From: Herbaspirillum sp. ST 5-3
GTDB lineage: Bacteria; Pseudomonadota; Gammaproteobacteria; Burkholderiales; Burkholderiaceae_D
DNA length: 64,000 bases
NCBI RefSeq assembly: GCF_004804275.1
Contig: NZ_STGI01000007.1
Coordinates: forward strand, 124,001 to 188,000
Direction of reading: 5' to 3'
Shown here piece by piece: positions 33,883-43,083 of this stretch; position 1 is the first letter of the stretch, and each line of letters opens with the position of its first letter. The position numbers were made by a program, and so were the translations under genes. Under the pieces are notes generated by a model. That model had not been told where the DNA came from. It did no database searches and was given only the letters and a program-made list of their open reading frames with translations.

Positions 33883-35130
33883 TCAGTGGAAATGCCCGGT
33901 GCCGGCCGGAGCATCTTCCGGCATCTCGGCGTGCACCAGTTCAGCCTCGGCATCCGGATACAGCGGAGCGCCGCAATCGTCGCAAAACTCCATCGGGAAA
34001 TGCTCATTGTGGCGCTTGATATGGGTGATCCCGCAGGCCCGCAGCAACGCAATGATTTCCTCCAGCGGCGTACGCAGTTCGGTATCCAGGATTTCCGGCG
34101 TGGTCAGCGATTCGAAGGTGGTGACGGCCGACTGGTCTTCGTCTTCCTGCCCGTACAGCGGCCAGACTACGCCGTAGATGACTTCAGGGTTTTGACGCAG
34201 AGTGAAGCCGATGCGATATTCATCGACCCGCCCGCCGACTGGATCTTCGCTGAAGCTGCCGATGATGGCGCGCAGTCCGTTCGCTTCAATTCCGAGTGTG
34301 TTGGTCAGGAAGTGGACAGCGGCGCGGATGGACGCCGGGCGAATTTGCTTGTCGGCTTCGCGGCATGCGACGAAATAGGCTTCGGGTAACAGCAATTCGA
34401 TCCCGCAGCCAGGCAGCAGCGAAGTGATATTGGGCGTCGCCTGCGCGCGCCATGCGTCGAGTGCCTGCGCGCGGTCGTTCGGATGCAGTGTCGCTTGCCA
34501 GCGGAACAGCGGGGAGCCTACGGGCGCCACTACTACAGCGAGGAGAAAACGCGTATCGGCCAGGAAGGGCGCTGTCTCGGGCGCATTGCTGGGCGCACGT
34601 ACATGGGTTCCCTTGACGGCCGCCTGCGCCATGCGCTGGGTCAGGGTAAAAGTTTCGACATGATTGCGAGGCAGCTGATCGATGGCGAACAAGGTCGGCA
34701 CCATTGCCAGTCGTGTGCCCTCCGCCAGCAGATGTCCGTGCAGGTGTGCGCCAAGCACGCCGAGCATCTCATCGTTGATGCCGCCCGAGGCAATGGAAAA
34801 ACGTGTCCAGGCCAGGACCGGTGCGGCGATCAGGAGCGCATGATAGTGAATTCCGTCATGTTCCAGTGTGCACGATTCGCTGCCCGCCTCGACGGCTTCC
34901 ATCAGAACGTCGTATGCATCAAGGTCGGTTTTGAACAGATGTTCAAGTGCCGCATCGATCATGTTCTGGTGCGCGCTCTTCAGCGTCTTGTGGAGCAGTG
35001 TATCAAGGGAATGTTCCCAGATACGTTCTTCCAGGCGGCTGGCAGCCTGCGCCATGCCTTGCGCAAGGGAAACCAGGCGTTGGCTGTCGGCAGACAGTTT
35101 GTTGGGAGAACTTTTGGCGAGACGGCGCAT
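33883..35130 (-). CDS. DUF2863-family protein of unknown function
   Basis: A 415-residue cytoplasmic protein without membrane segments. The pattern, notably the end E-F-C-D-D-C-G-A-P-L-Y-P-D followed by an acidic, His-ended tail, matches the DUF2863 family that I know mainly from Burkholderiales. The C-x-x-C pair near the C-terminus could bind metal. No enzymatic motif is evident. It converges on the CYTH gene. Its function is unknown. Confidence 0.8.
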   Translation of the reverse strand: MRRLAKSSPNKLSADSQRLVSLAQGMAQAASRLEERIWEHSLDTLLHKTLKSAHQNMIDAALEHLFKTDLDAYDVLMEAVEAGSESCTLEHDGIHYHALLIAAPVLAWTRFSIASGGINDEMLGVLGAHLHGHLLAEGTRLAMVPTLFAIDQLPRNHVETFTLTQRMAQAAVKGTHVRAPSNAPETAPFLADTRFLLAVVVAPVGSPLFRWQATLHPNDRAQALDAWRAQATPNITSLLPGCGIELLLPEAYFVACREADKQIRPASIRAAVHFLTNTLGIEANGLRAIIGSFSEDPVGGRVDEYRIGFTLRQNPEVIYGVVWPLYGQEDEDQSAVTTFESLTTPEILDTELRTPLEEIIALLRACGITHIKRHNEHFPMEFCDDCGAPLYPDAEAELVHAEMPEDAPAGTGHFH

Positions 35131-35297
35131 GACGGATCAAGAGTGAGGCAAGGGAATCGTATTGTAGTGGATTCGACAAGTCGCTACCAAAATATGCGCC
35201 ACCGGAAATTCTGCGAAGGATCCAGTTGCGTTCCTGGAAGGCAAGAAGCGGGCTTTCAGATACACCGCGAATTCAGTATATCCGTAAAAAACAAAAA

Positions 35298-35321
35298 AGC
35301 CGCATGGACGGCCATGCGGCT
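35298..35321 (-). terminator. Rho-independent terminator of the small membrane protein gene
   Basis: On the minus strand a 10-bp stem (AGCCGCATGG / CCATGCGGCT) is followed by TTTTTTGTTTTTT. Confidence 0.8.
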
Positions 35322-35339
35322 CTGTGAGGCGAACGAAGC

Positions 35340-35534
35340 TTAGTTCGATGCGGCCGGTGCGGCTGCTGCGGGTGCAGAAGCAGCAGGCGCAGCGGCGGCC
35401 GGAGCCTCCACTGCCGAAGCCGAGGACGACTCGTGACCGGCTTCACCTTGCATGTCAACCTTGTCGCCACCTTTCATGATGACGAACAGTGCGATAAGTG
35501 CAAAGGCAATGAAGCCCACAAAAACCTTCCACAT
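35340..35534 (-). CDS. Small Ala/Pro-rich single-pass membrane protein, unknown function
   Basis: A 64-residue protein. One N-terminal hydrophobic helix (V-F-V-G-F-I-A-F-A-L-I-A-L-F-V-I-M) is followed by a short charged stretch and a C-terminal half made almost wholly of Ala, Pro and Ser. A ribosome site (CTCTGGAGACAT) precedes ATG and a good terminator follows, both supporting a real gene. The tail would be periplasmic or cytoplasmic depending on topology. No family or function recognised. Confidence 0.7.
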   Translation of the reverse strand: MWKVFVGFIAFALIALFVIMKGGDKVDMQGEAGHESSSASAVEAPAAAAPAASAPAAAAPAASN

Positions 35535-35565
35535 AATATGTCTCCAGAGTGAATGTCGATAAAGA

Positions 35566-35589
35566 AAACGCCGGTTGAAACCGGCGTTT
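35566..35589 (-). terminator. Rho-independent terminator of acnA
   Basis: On the minus strand an 11-bp stem (AAACGCCGGTT / AACCGGCGTTT) is followed by TCTTTAT. It lies about 110 bases past the acnA stop. The 100 bases in between show nothing else. Confidence 0.75.
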
Positions 35590-35698
35590 CTATTGGGGGC
35601 AAGAATACCCAGACATTCTTACAGCACGCTTGCATGACAAGGCGGGCTGGAGCAGCTCAGAACCTCAAGCCGTCACGCCCGCGTGTTCACACGATGCC

Positions 35699-38410
35699 TC
35701 AGGCGACAAGCAGTTGCCGGAGAACAAACGGCAGGATACCGCCATGCTTGTAATAATCGACTTCGATCGGTGTATCGATGCGCAGCAGAACCTTGACTTC
35801 CCGCTTCTCGCCGTTGGCGCGGTTGATAACCAGCGTTACCTGCTGTTGCGGCTTGATGTCGCCTTCGAGGCCCGTCAGATCGAAGCTTTCATTGCCCGTA
35901 ATGCCAAGCGACTGCACGCTGTCGTCGCCCAGGAATTGCAGCGGAAGCACGCCCATGCCTACTAGATTGGAGCGATGGATGCGTTCGAACGAGCGGGCAA
36001 TTACTGCCTTCACGCCGAGCAACTGCGTTCCCTTCGCAGCCCAGTCCCGCGAAGAGCCGGTACCGTACTCTTCGCCGGCAAATACCATGGTTGGTACACC
36101 GTCGTTGATGTACTTCATCGCGGCATCGTAGATCGACATCTGCTCGCCGCTCGGTTGATGAAGCGTCAGTCCGCCTTCGACACGGGAGCCATCCGCTTTC
36201 GGCGGGATCATCAGGTTCTTGATCCGCACGTTGGCGAAGGTGCCCCGCATCATGACTTCATGGTTGCCGCGGCGTGAACCGTAGGAGTTGAAGTCGGCCT
36301 TCGTGACGCCGTTTTCGATCAGCCACTTGCCGGCGGGACTGGTTTCCTTGATGGATCCGGCCGGGGAAATGTGGTCGGTGGTGATCGAATCGCCAAACAC
36401 GCCCAACGCGCGCGCAGCAGCGATACCGCTCGCTGCCGCTTTCGGCTGCATATCGAAATCCTGGAAAAACGGCGGTTCGGCAATGTAGGTCGATTTTGGC
36501 CAGTTGTAGACTTCACCTGTCGCCACGCCCTTGATCTGTTGCCACAGCTTGCCGGGCGCTTCCTTCACTTCGGCATAGTTTTCCTTGAAGGTTCTGGCGT
36601 TCATTGCGAACTTCATCAGCTTGGCGATTTCCGCGGAGTTCGGCCAGATGTCCCCCAGGAAGATGTCTTTGCCGCCCTTGCCCTTGCCGACCGGCTCCGT
36701 CATCAGGTCCCTGGTCACGTTGCCGGCAATTGCATAGGCGACTACCAACGGCGGGGATGCCAGGAAGTTGGAGCGGATATTCGGGTGGATGCGTGCTTCA
36801 AAGTTACGGTTGCCCGACAGCACGGCAGAAGCAACGATATCGTTCTTCACGATCGCTTCGTTGATTTCCGGCGTCAGGTCTCCCGCATTGCCGATGCAGG
36901 TGGTGCAGCCATAGGCAGCCACGCCGAAGCCGAGTTTTTCCAGGTAGGGCAGCAGGCCGGCCGCTTCCAGATACTTGGTCACGACGCGCGATCCAGGTGC
37001 AAGCGATGTCTTGATGTGCGGGTCGACCTTCAATCCGGCTTCCACCGCCTTTTTCGCTAACAGGCCGGCTGCCAGCAGCACGCTTGGGTTAGAGGTGTTG
37101 GTGCACGATGTGATGGCTGCGATCAGTACATCGCCGTTCTTGATCTTGATTCCGTCCGAAGTTTCGTACACGGCATCGAGGTCCTCGGCCTTCTTGTTGA
37201 AGCCGTTTTCAGAAACCGGCTTGGAGAACAAATCGGCGAAGGTGCCCTTGACGTGGCCGATTTCGATGCGGTCCTGCGGACGCTTCGGACCCGCGAGCGA
37301 CGGAGCAACGGTGCCCAGATCGAGCGTCACGACGCTGCTGTAATCGATCTCTCCGGCTTTCGGGATACCGAACAGCTTCTGCGCCTTGAAATAGGACTCG
37401 AATGCGTCGATTTCCGCCTTGCTGCGGCCCGTGCCCCGGAAGTAGTCGATGGTGGTGTCATCAACCGGGAAGAAGCCCATCGTCGCACCATATTCCGGTG
37501 CCATGTTGGCGATGGTGGCACGGTCGGTGGTCGACAGGGATTCAGTGCCTTCGCCGAAGAATTCGACAAACTTGCCCACGACCTTGTGCTTGCGCAGCAG
37601 TTCGGTGATGGTAAGGACGAGGTCGGTTGCCGTCACGCCTTCGCGCAGCATGCCGGTCAGATTGACGCCAACCACATCCGGTGTCAGGAAGTAGACCGGC
37701 TGACCCAGCATGCCGGCTTCCGCTTCGATGCCGCCCACACCCCAGCCCACGACCCCGATACCGTTGATCATGGTGGTGTGGGAGTCCGTCCCAACCAGGG
37801 TGTCCGGGTAAAACACGCCGCCCTTGTTGTGCACGCCGCGCGCCAGGTATTCCAGATTCACCTGGTGCACGATGCCGAAACCCGGCGGCACTACGCCAAA
37901 GGTATCGAATGCCTGCATGCCCCACTTCATGAACTGGTAGCGCTCGTTGTTGCGCTGGAATTCCAGCTTCATGTTCAGGTCGAGCGCTTTCTTGTCTCGG
38001 TAATAATCGATCTGCACGGAGTGGTCAACGACGAGGTCGACCGGAACCAGCGGTTCGATGTTCTTCGGCTTCTTGCCCATCCTGGATGCGACACCGCGCA
38101 TCGCGGCAAGATCGGCGAGGAGTGGGACGCCGGTAAAGTCCTGCAACACTACGCGTGCAACGACGAATGGAATCTCATCGACGCGCGCGGCGGTCGGACT
38201 CCAGTTCGCAAGTTGCCTGACATGCTCTTCGGTCACTTTCTTGCCGTCGCAATTGCGCAGCACCGACTCCAGCACGATGCGGATCGATACCGGCAAACGC
38301 GAAATATTGATGCCAAGCTTTTTTTCCAGCGACGGGAGGGAGTAGAACTTGCCTTTCCGGGAGCCGGAAATCGTGAATTCCTTAAGCGTGTTCAGAGTGT
38401 TGCGGGACAT
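35699..38410 (-). CDS. acnA: Aconitate hydratase A
   Basis: A 903-residue monomeric aconitase of the AcnA/IRP type, interconverting citrate and isocitrate. The 4Fe-4S ligands are in T-S-C-T-N-T-S-N-P and [10 protein letters not shown]. The N-terminal D-S-H-T-T-M-I-N-G region and the C-terminal swivel domain ([28 protein letters not shown]) are complete. AAGGAGAGG precedes the ATG. It is the last gene of the minus-strand series mdh, CitE-like, MliC-like, acnA, separated from the MliC-like gene by a hairpin. Confidence 0.96.
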   Translation of the reverse strand: MSRNTLNTLKEFTISGSRKGKFYSLPSLEKKLGINISRLPVSIRIVLESVLRNCDGKKVTEEHVRQLANWSPTAARVDEIPFVVARVVLQDFTGVPLLADLAAMRGVASRMGKKPKNIEPLVPVDLVVDHSVQIDYYRDKKALDLNMKLEFQRNNERYQFMKWGMQAFDTFGVVPPGFGIVHQVNLEYLARGVHNKGGVFYPDTLVGTDSHTTMINGIGVVGWGVGGIEAEAGMLGQPVYFLTPDVVGVNLTGMLREGVTATDLVLTITELLRKHKVVGKFVEFFGEGTESLSTTDRATIANMAPEYGATMGFFPVDDTTIDYFRGTGRSKAEIDAFESYFKAQKLFGIPKAGEIDYSSVVTLDLGTVAPSLAGPKRPQDRIEIGHVKGTFADLFSKPVSENGFNKKAEDLDAVYETSDGIKIKNGDVLIAAITSCTNTSNPSVLLAAGLLAKKAVEAGLKVDPHIKTSLAPGSRVVTKYLEAAGLLPYLEKLGFGVAAYGCTTCIGNAGDLTPEINEAIVKNDIVASAVLSGNRNFEARIHPNIRSNFLASPPLVVAYAIAGNVTRDLMTEPVGKGKGGKDIFLGDIWPNSAEIAKLMKFAMNARTFKENYAEVKEAPGKLWQQIKGVATGEVYNWPKSTYIAEPPFFQDFDMQPKAAASGIAAARALGVFGDSITTDHISPAGSIKETSPAGKWLIENGVTKADFNSYGSRRGNHEVMMRGTFANVRIKNLMIPPKADGSRVEGGLTLHQPSGEQMSIYDAAMKYINDGVPTMVFAGEEYGTGSSRDWAAKGTQLLGVKAVIARSFERIHRSNLVGMGVLPLQFLGDDSVQSLGITGNESFDLTGLEGDIKPQQQVTLVINRANGEKREVKVLLRIDTPIEVDYYKHGGILPFVLRQLLVA

Positions 38411-38463
38411 AGCCTCTCCTTAGTTATTAAAACTGAATGGGTGACTAGCGAATTTCAAACAGC

Positions 38464-38493
38464 ACAAACAGGGTGCATGTGCACCCTGTTTGT
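38464..38493 (-). terminator. Strong hairpin between the MliC-like gene and acnA
   Basis: A perfect 13-bp stem (38464-38476 with 38481-38493) and a 4-base loop. On the minus strand it is followed by GCTGTTTG rather than a pure T run, so termination may be partial. Confidence 0.6.
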
Positions 38494-38515
38494 CATGAAT
38501 TGGGTGTGCTGCTTG

Positions 38516-38986
38516 TCAGCTTTTTTCGGCAACTTTCTGCGCAGCTTGCTCCGCATTCCTGCATTCGTTGGCCAACTGCCTTCCATGCTTGGAATCGAGC
38601 AGCATGCCCTTTGCAGGAATGCCGATCCAGACCAGGCCGGTCTTTGCGTTCTCGAAACGTTGCGCGCCTGTGGTCGTACTCACGCGCGTCATGAGATGCG
38701 TGTGCTTGTTCCAATTCAAGGCGATCTGCTGATCGTCGTTCGCATGGCTGTAAATCGTGATCTTGTTGCCCAGTTCGCAATTAAAAGCAGTGGGTTGGAG
38801 TCCGGAGGTGTCAGGTTCTTTTTCGTCAATCTCCTGAGCCTCGTGCTTGTGCGCAGCGGCCACCTTCTTGCTTGCTGATTTCTTGCTTGCATGGCCGGTG
38901 GCGGATGCGGCGTTTTCCGCCATTACCGACGGTGCACCGCACGCGATGCCGGCGATCAAAAGAATAAATGTCGATAGTTTTTTCAT
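38516..38986 (-). CDS. Secreted protein with a C-terminal MliC-like (lysozyme inhibitor) domain
   Basis: A 156-residue exported protein. ATG 38986 follows GAGGAAA; a longer frame to 39028 is unlikely. A signal peptide (M-K-K-L-S-T-F-I-L-L-I-A-G) is cleaved near V-M-A-E. A Lys/His-rich linker precedes a compact domain (about 75-150) with the pattern F-N-C-E-L-G-N-K-I-T-I-Y, then G-A-Q-R-F-E-N, then G-L-V-W-I-G, ending in N-E-C. The two cysteines and the strand pattern resemble MliC/PliC inhibitors of C-type lysozyme. It lacks a lipobox, so it would be periplasmic. The similarity is by eye and its presence inside a TCA cluster is unexplained. Confidence 0.6.
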   Translation of the reverse strand: MKKLSTFILLIAGIACGAPSVMAENAASATGHASKKSASKKVAAAHKHEAQEIDEKEPDTSGLQPTAFNCELGNKITIYSHANDDQQIALNWNKHTHLMTRVSTTTGAQRFENAKTGLVWIGIPAKGMLLDSKHGRQLANECRNAEQAAQKVAEKS

Positions 38987-39043
38987 TACTTTGTTTCCTC
39001 TAATATGCGCCGGTTTAATTAACTTCATGTGTGCGCCGCATTG

Positions 39044-40015
39044 TTACAACAAACTCCCTGATGATTCTGGCAATGGCATGCCGCTCGCTTTCGCGCGCTG
39101 CAATATCGCCCAATAGTAGCGATAACTGGCGCGGTCGTGCAATTTTCCGTGATGTTGTATTGGTCCCCACTGTGCAGCCTGCGCTTCGCTGAGGATCGCC
39201 ACCGCTTCACTCACTTCGGAGCTGCGCGGGGAGAGTGCCTTTAAAATTGGCTTGATCTGATCCGGATGGATGCTCCACATACGGGTATAGCCGAATTCCG
39301 CCGAGGCGCGGTGAGCATCGCTGGCAACAATGGACGTGTCCTTGATTTCGGTCGTGACGTTATGTGAGGCTACTATACCGTGGGCATGGCACGCAGCGGC
39401 GATTTCCAGCTTGGCGCGCGTCACCAGCGGATGGGTGAACTGACCCGGGGAACGCATCGCGCTGCCCGGTATGGCGCCGTAATGCGAAGAAACGAAATCC
39501 ATGATCCCGAATGAGAGGCACTCGATTTGCGGAAGTGCCGCAATGGCATGCACGTCAGCGAGTGCGCCATGGGTTTCAATCAGGACATGGACCGGCAGAT
39601 TCTCGCGGCCATTCCTTTTTGCATGCTGTTTGATCGCGGCGACAGCGCGCTTTGCAGCGGCCAGACTCTCCACTTTCGGAACAACCAGATAGGCGAGCTG
39701 CTTCGCAGCTCCGTCGCAAATGATGGCAAGGTCTTGCTCGAAACTGGAATGGTTGAGGTCGTGAACCCGTGCGCCGATACGGTTGTAGCGATTGCCTTCG
39801 CCGGCGATCAGGGAAGCCACAAGTCTGGCGTGCGCTTCTTCGTTGCCGGCGCTCGCGCCATCTTCGCAATCGAGGGTGATGTCAAATACTGGTCCAAGCT
39901 CTTGCTGCAAGGCAATTGACTTATGCATCAGCTTTTCAGCGCCGGCATAGTGGTCGCAGACCGGAATGGAAACCGGCTTGTGCTTGCCCTGGAATAAGAC
40001 CTCGGAAGGGTGCAT
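39044..40015 (-). CDS. HpcH/HpaI aldolase / CitE-like lyase
   Basis: A 323-residue TIM-barrel protein of the HpcH/HpaI/CitE superfamily, which cleaves or forms C-C bonds in acyl-CoA or oxoacid substrates using a divalent metal. Visible features are the metal-binding D-C-E-D-G-A-S loop, V-P-K-V-E-S, V-L-I-E-T-H-G-A and M-W-S-I-H-P-D-Q. No CitD/CitF partners are nearby, so it is a stand-alone lyase (malyl-CoA, citramalyl-CoA or similar), not citrate lyase. It lies between mdh and acnA on one strand, suggesting a link to C4/C5 acid metabolism. The substrate is unknown. Confidence 0.85.
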   Translation of the reverse strand: MHPSEVLFQGKHKPVSIPVCDHYAGAEKLMHKSIALQQELGPVFDITLDCEDGASAGNEEAHARLVASLIAGEGNRYNRIGARVHDLNHSSFEQDLAIICDGAAKQLAYLVVPKVESLAAAKRAVAAIKQHAKRNGRENLPVHVLIETHGALADVHAIAALPQIECLSFGIMDFVSSHYGAIPGSAMRSPGQFTHPLVTRAKLEIAAACHAHGIVASHNVTTEIKDTSIVASDAHRASAEFGYTRMWSIHPDQIKPILKALSPRSSEVSEAVAILSEAQAAQWGPIQHHGKLHDRASYRYYWAILQRAKASGMPLPESSGSLL

Positions 40016-40092
40016 GTGCGGCGTTAAATCAGGTGGTATGCATTGCTGGATGGATCGGTGACATTGCCACCGATCCTGTCCCTTGTAAAGCC

Positions 40093-41082
40093 TTAACCAA
40101 CCAGGTGTTTTACGCCTTCACGTTCGTCCATCAGTTCTTTCAGCGTCAGGTTGATGCGCTCTTGCGAGAACGCGTCAATGGCCAGACCTTGCACAATCTT
40201 GTATTCGCCATTCTCGGTCGTTACCGGGAAGCCGAACACGGTGCCTTCAGGAATACCGTAAGAGCCGTCCGACGGAATACCCATCGTGGTCCACTTGCCG
40301 TTGGTGCCGAGCACCCAGTCACGCACATGGTCGATTGCTGCGTTGGCTGCGGACGCTGCCGAAGACAGGCCGCGCGCCTCAATGATCGCAGCGCCGCGCT
40401 TGCCGACGGTCGGCAGGAAGGTGTTTTTGTTCCAGTCTTCGTCGTTGATCATTTCCTTGACCGACTTGCCGCCGATGGTCGCAAAGCGATAATCGGCATA
40501 CATGGTCGGGGAGTGATTGCCCCAGACGCACAGCTTCTCGATCGCGGTAACCGGGTTGCCGGTCTTTTGTGCGATTTGTGACAGGGCGCGATTGTGGTCC
40601 AGACGCAGCATGGCGGTGAAGTTCTTGGCGGGCAGGCTCGGTGCCGATTTCATCGCGATGTAGGCGTTGGTGTTGGCCGGGTTGCCGACTACCAGAATTT
40701 TCACGTTGCGGGATGCAACAGCGTCCAGCGCCTTGCCTTGCACCGTGAAGATTTGCGCGTTGGCTTCCAGAAGGTCCTTGCGCTCCATGCCCGGGCCGCG
40801 AGGACGTGCGCCAACCAGCAGGGCGACGTCGGCGTCCTTGAATGCCGTCATCGGATCGCTGTGAGCGGTCATGCCGGCCAGCAGAGGGAATGCACAATCG
40901 TCAATTTCCATCATCACACCCTTGAGCGCCTTCTGGGCTTTCTCGTCAGGGATTTCGAGCAGTTGCAGGATGACAGGCTGATCTTTGCCCAGCATATCGC
41001 CGTTAGCGATGCGGAACAGCAGGGAGTAGCCGATTTGGCCGGCGGCGCCGGTGACGGCAACGCGCATAGGGGCTTTAGCCAT
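40093..41082 (-). CDS. mdh: Malate dehydrogenase
   Basis: A 329-residue NAD-dependent malate dehydrogenase. The nucleotide loop G-A-A-G-Q-I-G-Y, the substrate Arg region [17 protein letters not shown] and the catalytic His in W-G-N-H-S-P-T-M are present, in the arrangement of the betaproteobacterial/cytosolic-type enzyme. Upstream on the minus strand is a promoter with a perfect -35 (TTGACA). It is divergent from the GntR gene. Confidence 0.96.
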   Translation of the reverse strand: MAKAPMRVAVTGAAGQIGYSLLFRIANGDMLGKDQPVILQLLEIPDEKAQKALKGVMMEIDDCAFPLLAGMTAHSDPMTAFKDADVALLVGARPRGPGMERKDLLEANAQIFTVQGKALDAVASRNVKILVVGNPANTNAYIAMKSAPSLPAKNFTAMLRLDHNRALSQIAQKTGNPVTAIEKLCVWGNHSPTMYADYRFATIGGKSVKEMINDEDWNKNTFLPTVGKRGAAIIEARGLSSAASAANAAIDHVRDWVLGTNGKWTTMGIPSDGSYGIPEGTVFGFPVTTENGEYKIVQGLAIDAFSQERINLTLKELMDEREGVKHLVG

Positions 41083-41256
41083 GATGAATCTCCAAGTGGG
41101 AATGAAAGGACGAAACTTAACGATTTCTTCTGTAAGCCTGTAATAATACCGTTGAAAACCTCTTCGGTCATAGCCGGATCGGCGATCTCAACAGCCTTTT
41201 GTGCAAAGCGGTACGAGTACCTGCGTATGGCACGCACCCTGCGAATGTTGCTCGCG

Positions 41257-41314
41257 AGTGTAGGCGCACATGAGTAAGCTGTCAACGCCTATCTTATATC
41301 TTATATAAGACATA
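41257..41314. promoter_or_regulatory. Divergent mdh/gntR promoter region with a shared 20-bp palindrome
   Basis: For mdh (minus strand): -35 TTGACA (41280-41285) and -10 TACACT (41257-41262), 17-bp spacing. For gntR (plus strand): -35 CTGTCA (41279-41284) and -10 TATATA (41302-41307), 17-bp spacing. The palindrome at 41295-41314 (18 of 20 positions symmetric, core TCTTATATAAGA at 41299-41310) covers the gntR -10 and lies just upstream of the mdh -35. It is a good candidate GntR operator. Confidence 0.6.
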
Positions 41315-41370
41315 TCACCTGATACTTTTTGCTAGACGGCAATGGCGCTTTTGTGGTGAAATCATGGGTT

Positions 41371-42162
41371 ATGAGTTCCGCTCCGGCCAATTTGACGAAT
41401 ATCGGCGCACCTGGTGCAGGGGCCGGTGTTTCTGCTCCCGGAAGCTCTCCTACCTTCAGTCCCCTTTATCAGCAAATCAAGGCACTCATCACGCAAAGCC
41501 TGCAGACAGGCGAGTGGAAGCCCGGTGAGTTGATCCCAAGCGAGGTGGAGCTCGCAAACCGTTTCAAGGTCAGCCAAGGTACCGTTCGCAAGGCGATCGA
41601 CGAACTCGCCGCAGAAAATCTGGTGGTTCGCCGTCAAGGAAAGGGAACGTTTGTTGCGACGCATCACGAAGCCCGCGCGCAATACCGATTTCTTAGGCTG
41701 ATGCCAGACGCTGGCGAGCCTCGCAATCCCGACAACAAGATCCTCGAAGTCAAGCGTCTGCGCGCGCCCGCCGAGGTCGCCCGACTGCTCGACATCAAGT
41801 CCGGCGACTCCGTCATTTTCATCAAGCGCGTCCAATCCTTCGATGGCGCGCCGACGATCGTCGAGGAGCTGTGGCTGCCGGGAGTGATTTTCAAGGGACT
41901 GACGGCGGAGCGTCTGGTGGAATACAAAGGGCCGATGTACGGACTGTTCGAGACCGAATTCGGTACGCGTATGATTCGGGCAACCGAGCGTATTCGTGCC
42001 GTGAGTGCGGATGATGAGACGGCGGAGTTGTTGGGGGTTGCGAAGAGCACGCCCCTGTTGAGTGTGGAGCGTGTGTCATTTACGTATGGAGACAAGCCGG
42101 TCGAAGTGCGTCGCGGACTCTACTTGACAGACCGCCATCATTATCAAAACGAATTGAGTTGA
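41371..42162 (+). CDS. GntR-family transcriptional regulator (HutC subfamily)
   Basis: A 263-residue regulator. After a Gly/Pro/Ser-rich leader, residues about 28-95 form a GntR winged helix (P-L-Y-Q-Q-I-K, G-E-L-I-P-S-E-V-E-L-A, V-S-Q-G-T-V-R-K-A-I-D-E-L, R-R-Q-G-K-G-T-F-V). A UTRA effector domain follows (about 110-250), ending in Y-L-T-D-R-H-H-Y. The frame opens at 41329; ATG 41371 is the first ATG, though GTG codons upstream are possible. It lies between divergent mdh and sdhC, so it likely senses a TCA-cycle acid and controls both. The ligand is inference. Confidence 0.9.
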   Translation: MSSAPANLTNIGAPGAGAGVSAPGSSPTFSPLYQQIKALITQSLQTGEWKPGELIPSEVELANRFKVSQGTVRKAIDELAAENLVVRRQGKGTFVATHHEARAQYRFLRLMPDAGEPRNPDNKILEVKRLRAPAEVARLLDIKSGDSVIFIKRVQSFDGAPTIVEELWLPGVIFKGLTAERLVEYKGPMYGLFETEFGTRMIRATERIRAVSADDETAELLGVAKSTPLLSVERVSFTYGDKPVEVRRGLYLTDRHHYQNELS

Positions 42163-42300
42163 ATGCGGGAGTCCTGAGGTTGCAATAAGGGATAGCCCTC
42201 GCTTGACAAACAGAGATTTTGGGCACGTTGAAGATTACTATTGGTGTGCTGCACAAAATCGGCGAAAATTACGGGATTATCAAGTCTGGGAGGTGTTGTT

Positions 42301-42711
42301 ATGTCTGAAGCCGTGAAAAAGGATCGGCGTCAATTTGGTGTCATGACTTTTGCGCAAACGGTGCATTATCGGTTGCCGCTGGCGGGAATCGTGTCCATCT
42401 TGCATCGCATCAGCGGCCTGTTGATGTTTGTGCTGTTGCCCTTCATTCTGTATTTGCTCGACAAGAGCCTGACTTCTGAAATTTCCTTTGAATACTTCAA
42501 GGGATATACCTCCCACTTCCTGGTTAAGCTGGCAATTCTTGCGCTGGTTTGGTCCTATCTGCATCACCTCTCTGCCGGCATTCGCCACCTCGTCATGGAT
42601 CTTCATATCGGTCTCGACAAGGACAGTGCGCGCAAGTCGTCCGTTACGGTTCTTGCAGTCAGTCTGCCGCTGACCTTGCTGGTTGCATTGAAATTATTTG
42701 GAGTTTTTTAA
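42301..42711 (+). CDS. sdhC: Succinate dehydrogenase cytochrome b556 subunit
   Basis: A 136-residue membrane anchor of complex II with three hydrophobic helices. The heme and quinone region shows S-I-L-H-R-I-S-G (helix 1) and H-L-S-A-G-I-R-H-L-V-M-D (helix 2), whose His ligates heme b. ATG 42301 is preceded by GGGAGG. The frame extends upstream, but the N-terminus there is unlike the family. sdhD follows after one base. Confidence 0.94.
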   Translation: MSEAVKKDRRQFGVMTFAQTVHYRLPLAGIVSILHRISGLLMFVLLPFILYLLDKSLTSEISFEYFKGYTSHFLVKLAILALVWSYLHHLSAGIRHLVMDLHIGLDKDSARKSSVTVLAVSLPLTLLVALKLFGVF

Positions 42712-42712
42712 G

Positions 42713-43081
42713 ATGGCAAACAACAACATTGGACCGAAGCGCCTGGTTGTCGGCGCACATTACGGCACCCGTGACTGGCTTGCTCAGCGTATGACCGCCG
42801 TGGTGATGGCGCTGTATACGGTCATTCTTCTGATTTCGTTTTTGAGCGGCCAGAATTTCAGCTATGAAGGCTGGGCCGGCTTGTTCTCGCATCAATGGTT
42901 CAAGGTGGCGACTTTCGTCGCGATGCTGTCGCTGTTCTACCACGCATGGGTTGGTGTGCGCGACGTCTTGATGGATTACTGCACCAAGTCTGTCGGCCTT
43001 CGACTCGCATTGGAAGTTGCCGTGGTCCTGTGGCTGGTCGGTTGCGCCGGTTGGGCGGCGCAGATTATCTGGAGAGTGTAA
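42713..43081 (+). CDS. sdhD: Succinate dehydrogenase hydrophobic membrane anchor subunit
   Basis: A 122-residue partner of SdhC with three membrane helices. The conserved R-L-V-V-G-A-H-Y-G-T and D-W-L-A-Q-R, and the H-A-W-V-G-V-R-D-V-L-M-D-Y segment of helix 2, identify it. ATG 42713 is one base after the sdhC stop; translation is probably coupled. The GTG of sdhA follows two bases after its stop. Confidence 0.93.
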   Translation: MANNNIGPKRLVVGAHYGTRDWLAQRMTAVVMALYTVILLISFLSGQNFSYEGWAGLFSHQWFKVATFVAMLSLFYHAWVGVRDVLMDYCTKSVGLRLALEVAVVLWLVGCAGWAAQIIWRV

Positions 43082-43083
43082 TC

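Noticed and set aside
37253-38878. A 541-codon open frame on the plus strand.
   Set aside because: It is antisense to acnA, its hairpin and the MliC-like gene; no recognisable protein sequence.
41228-41242. TGGCACG-N4-CTGC upstream of the GntR gene, resembling a sigma-54 promoter.
   Set aside because: The -12 element is CTGC, not TTGC, there are no enhancer-like repeats nearby, and good sigma-70 elements overlap. Chance match is likely.
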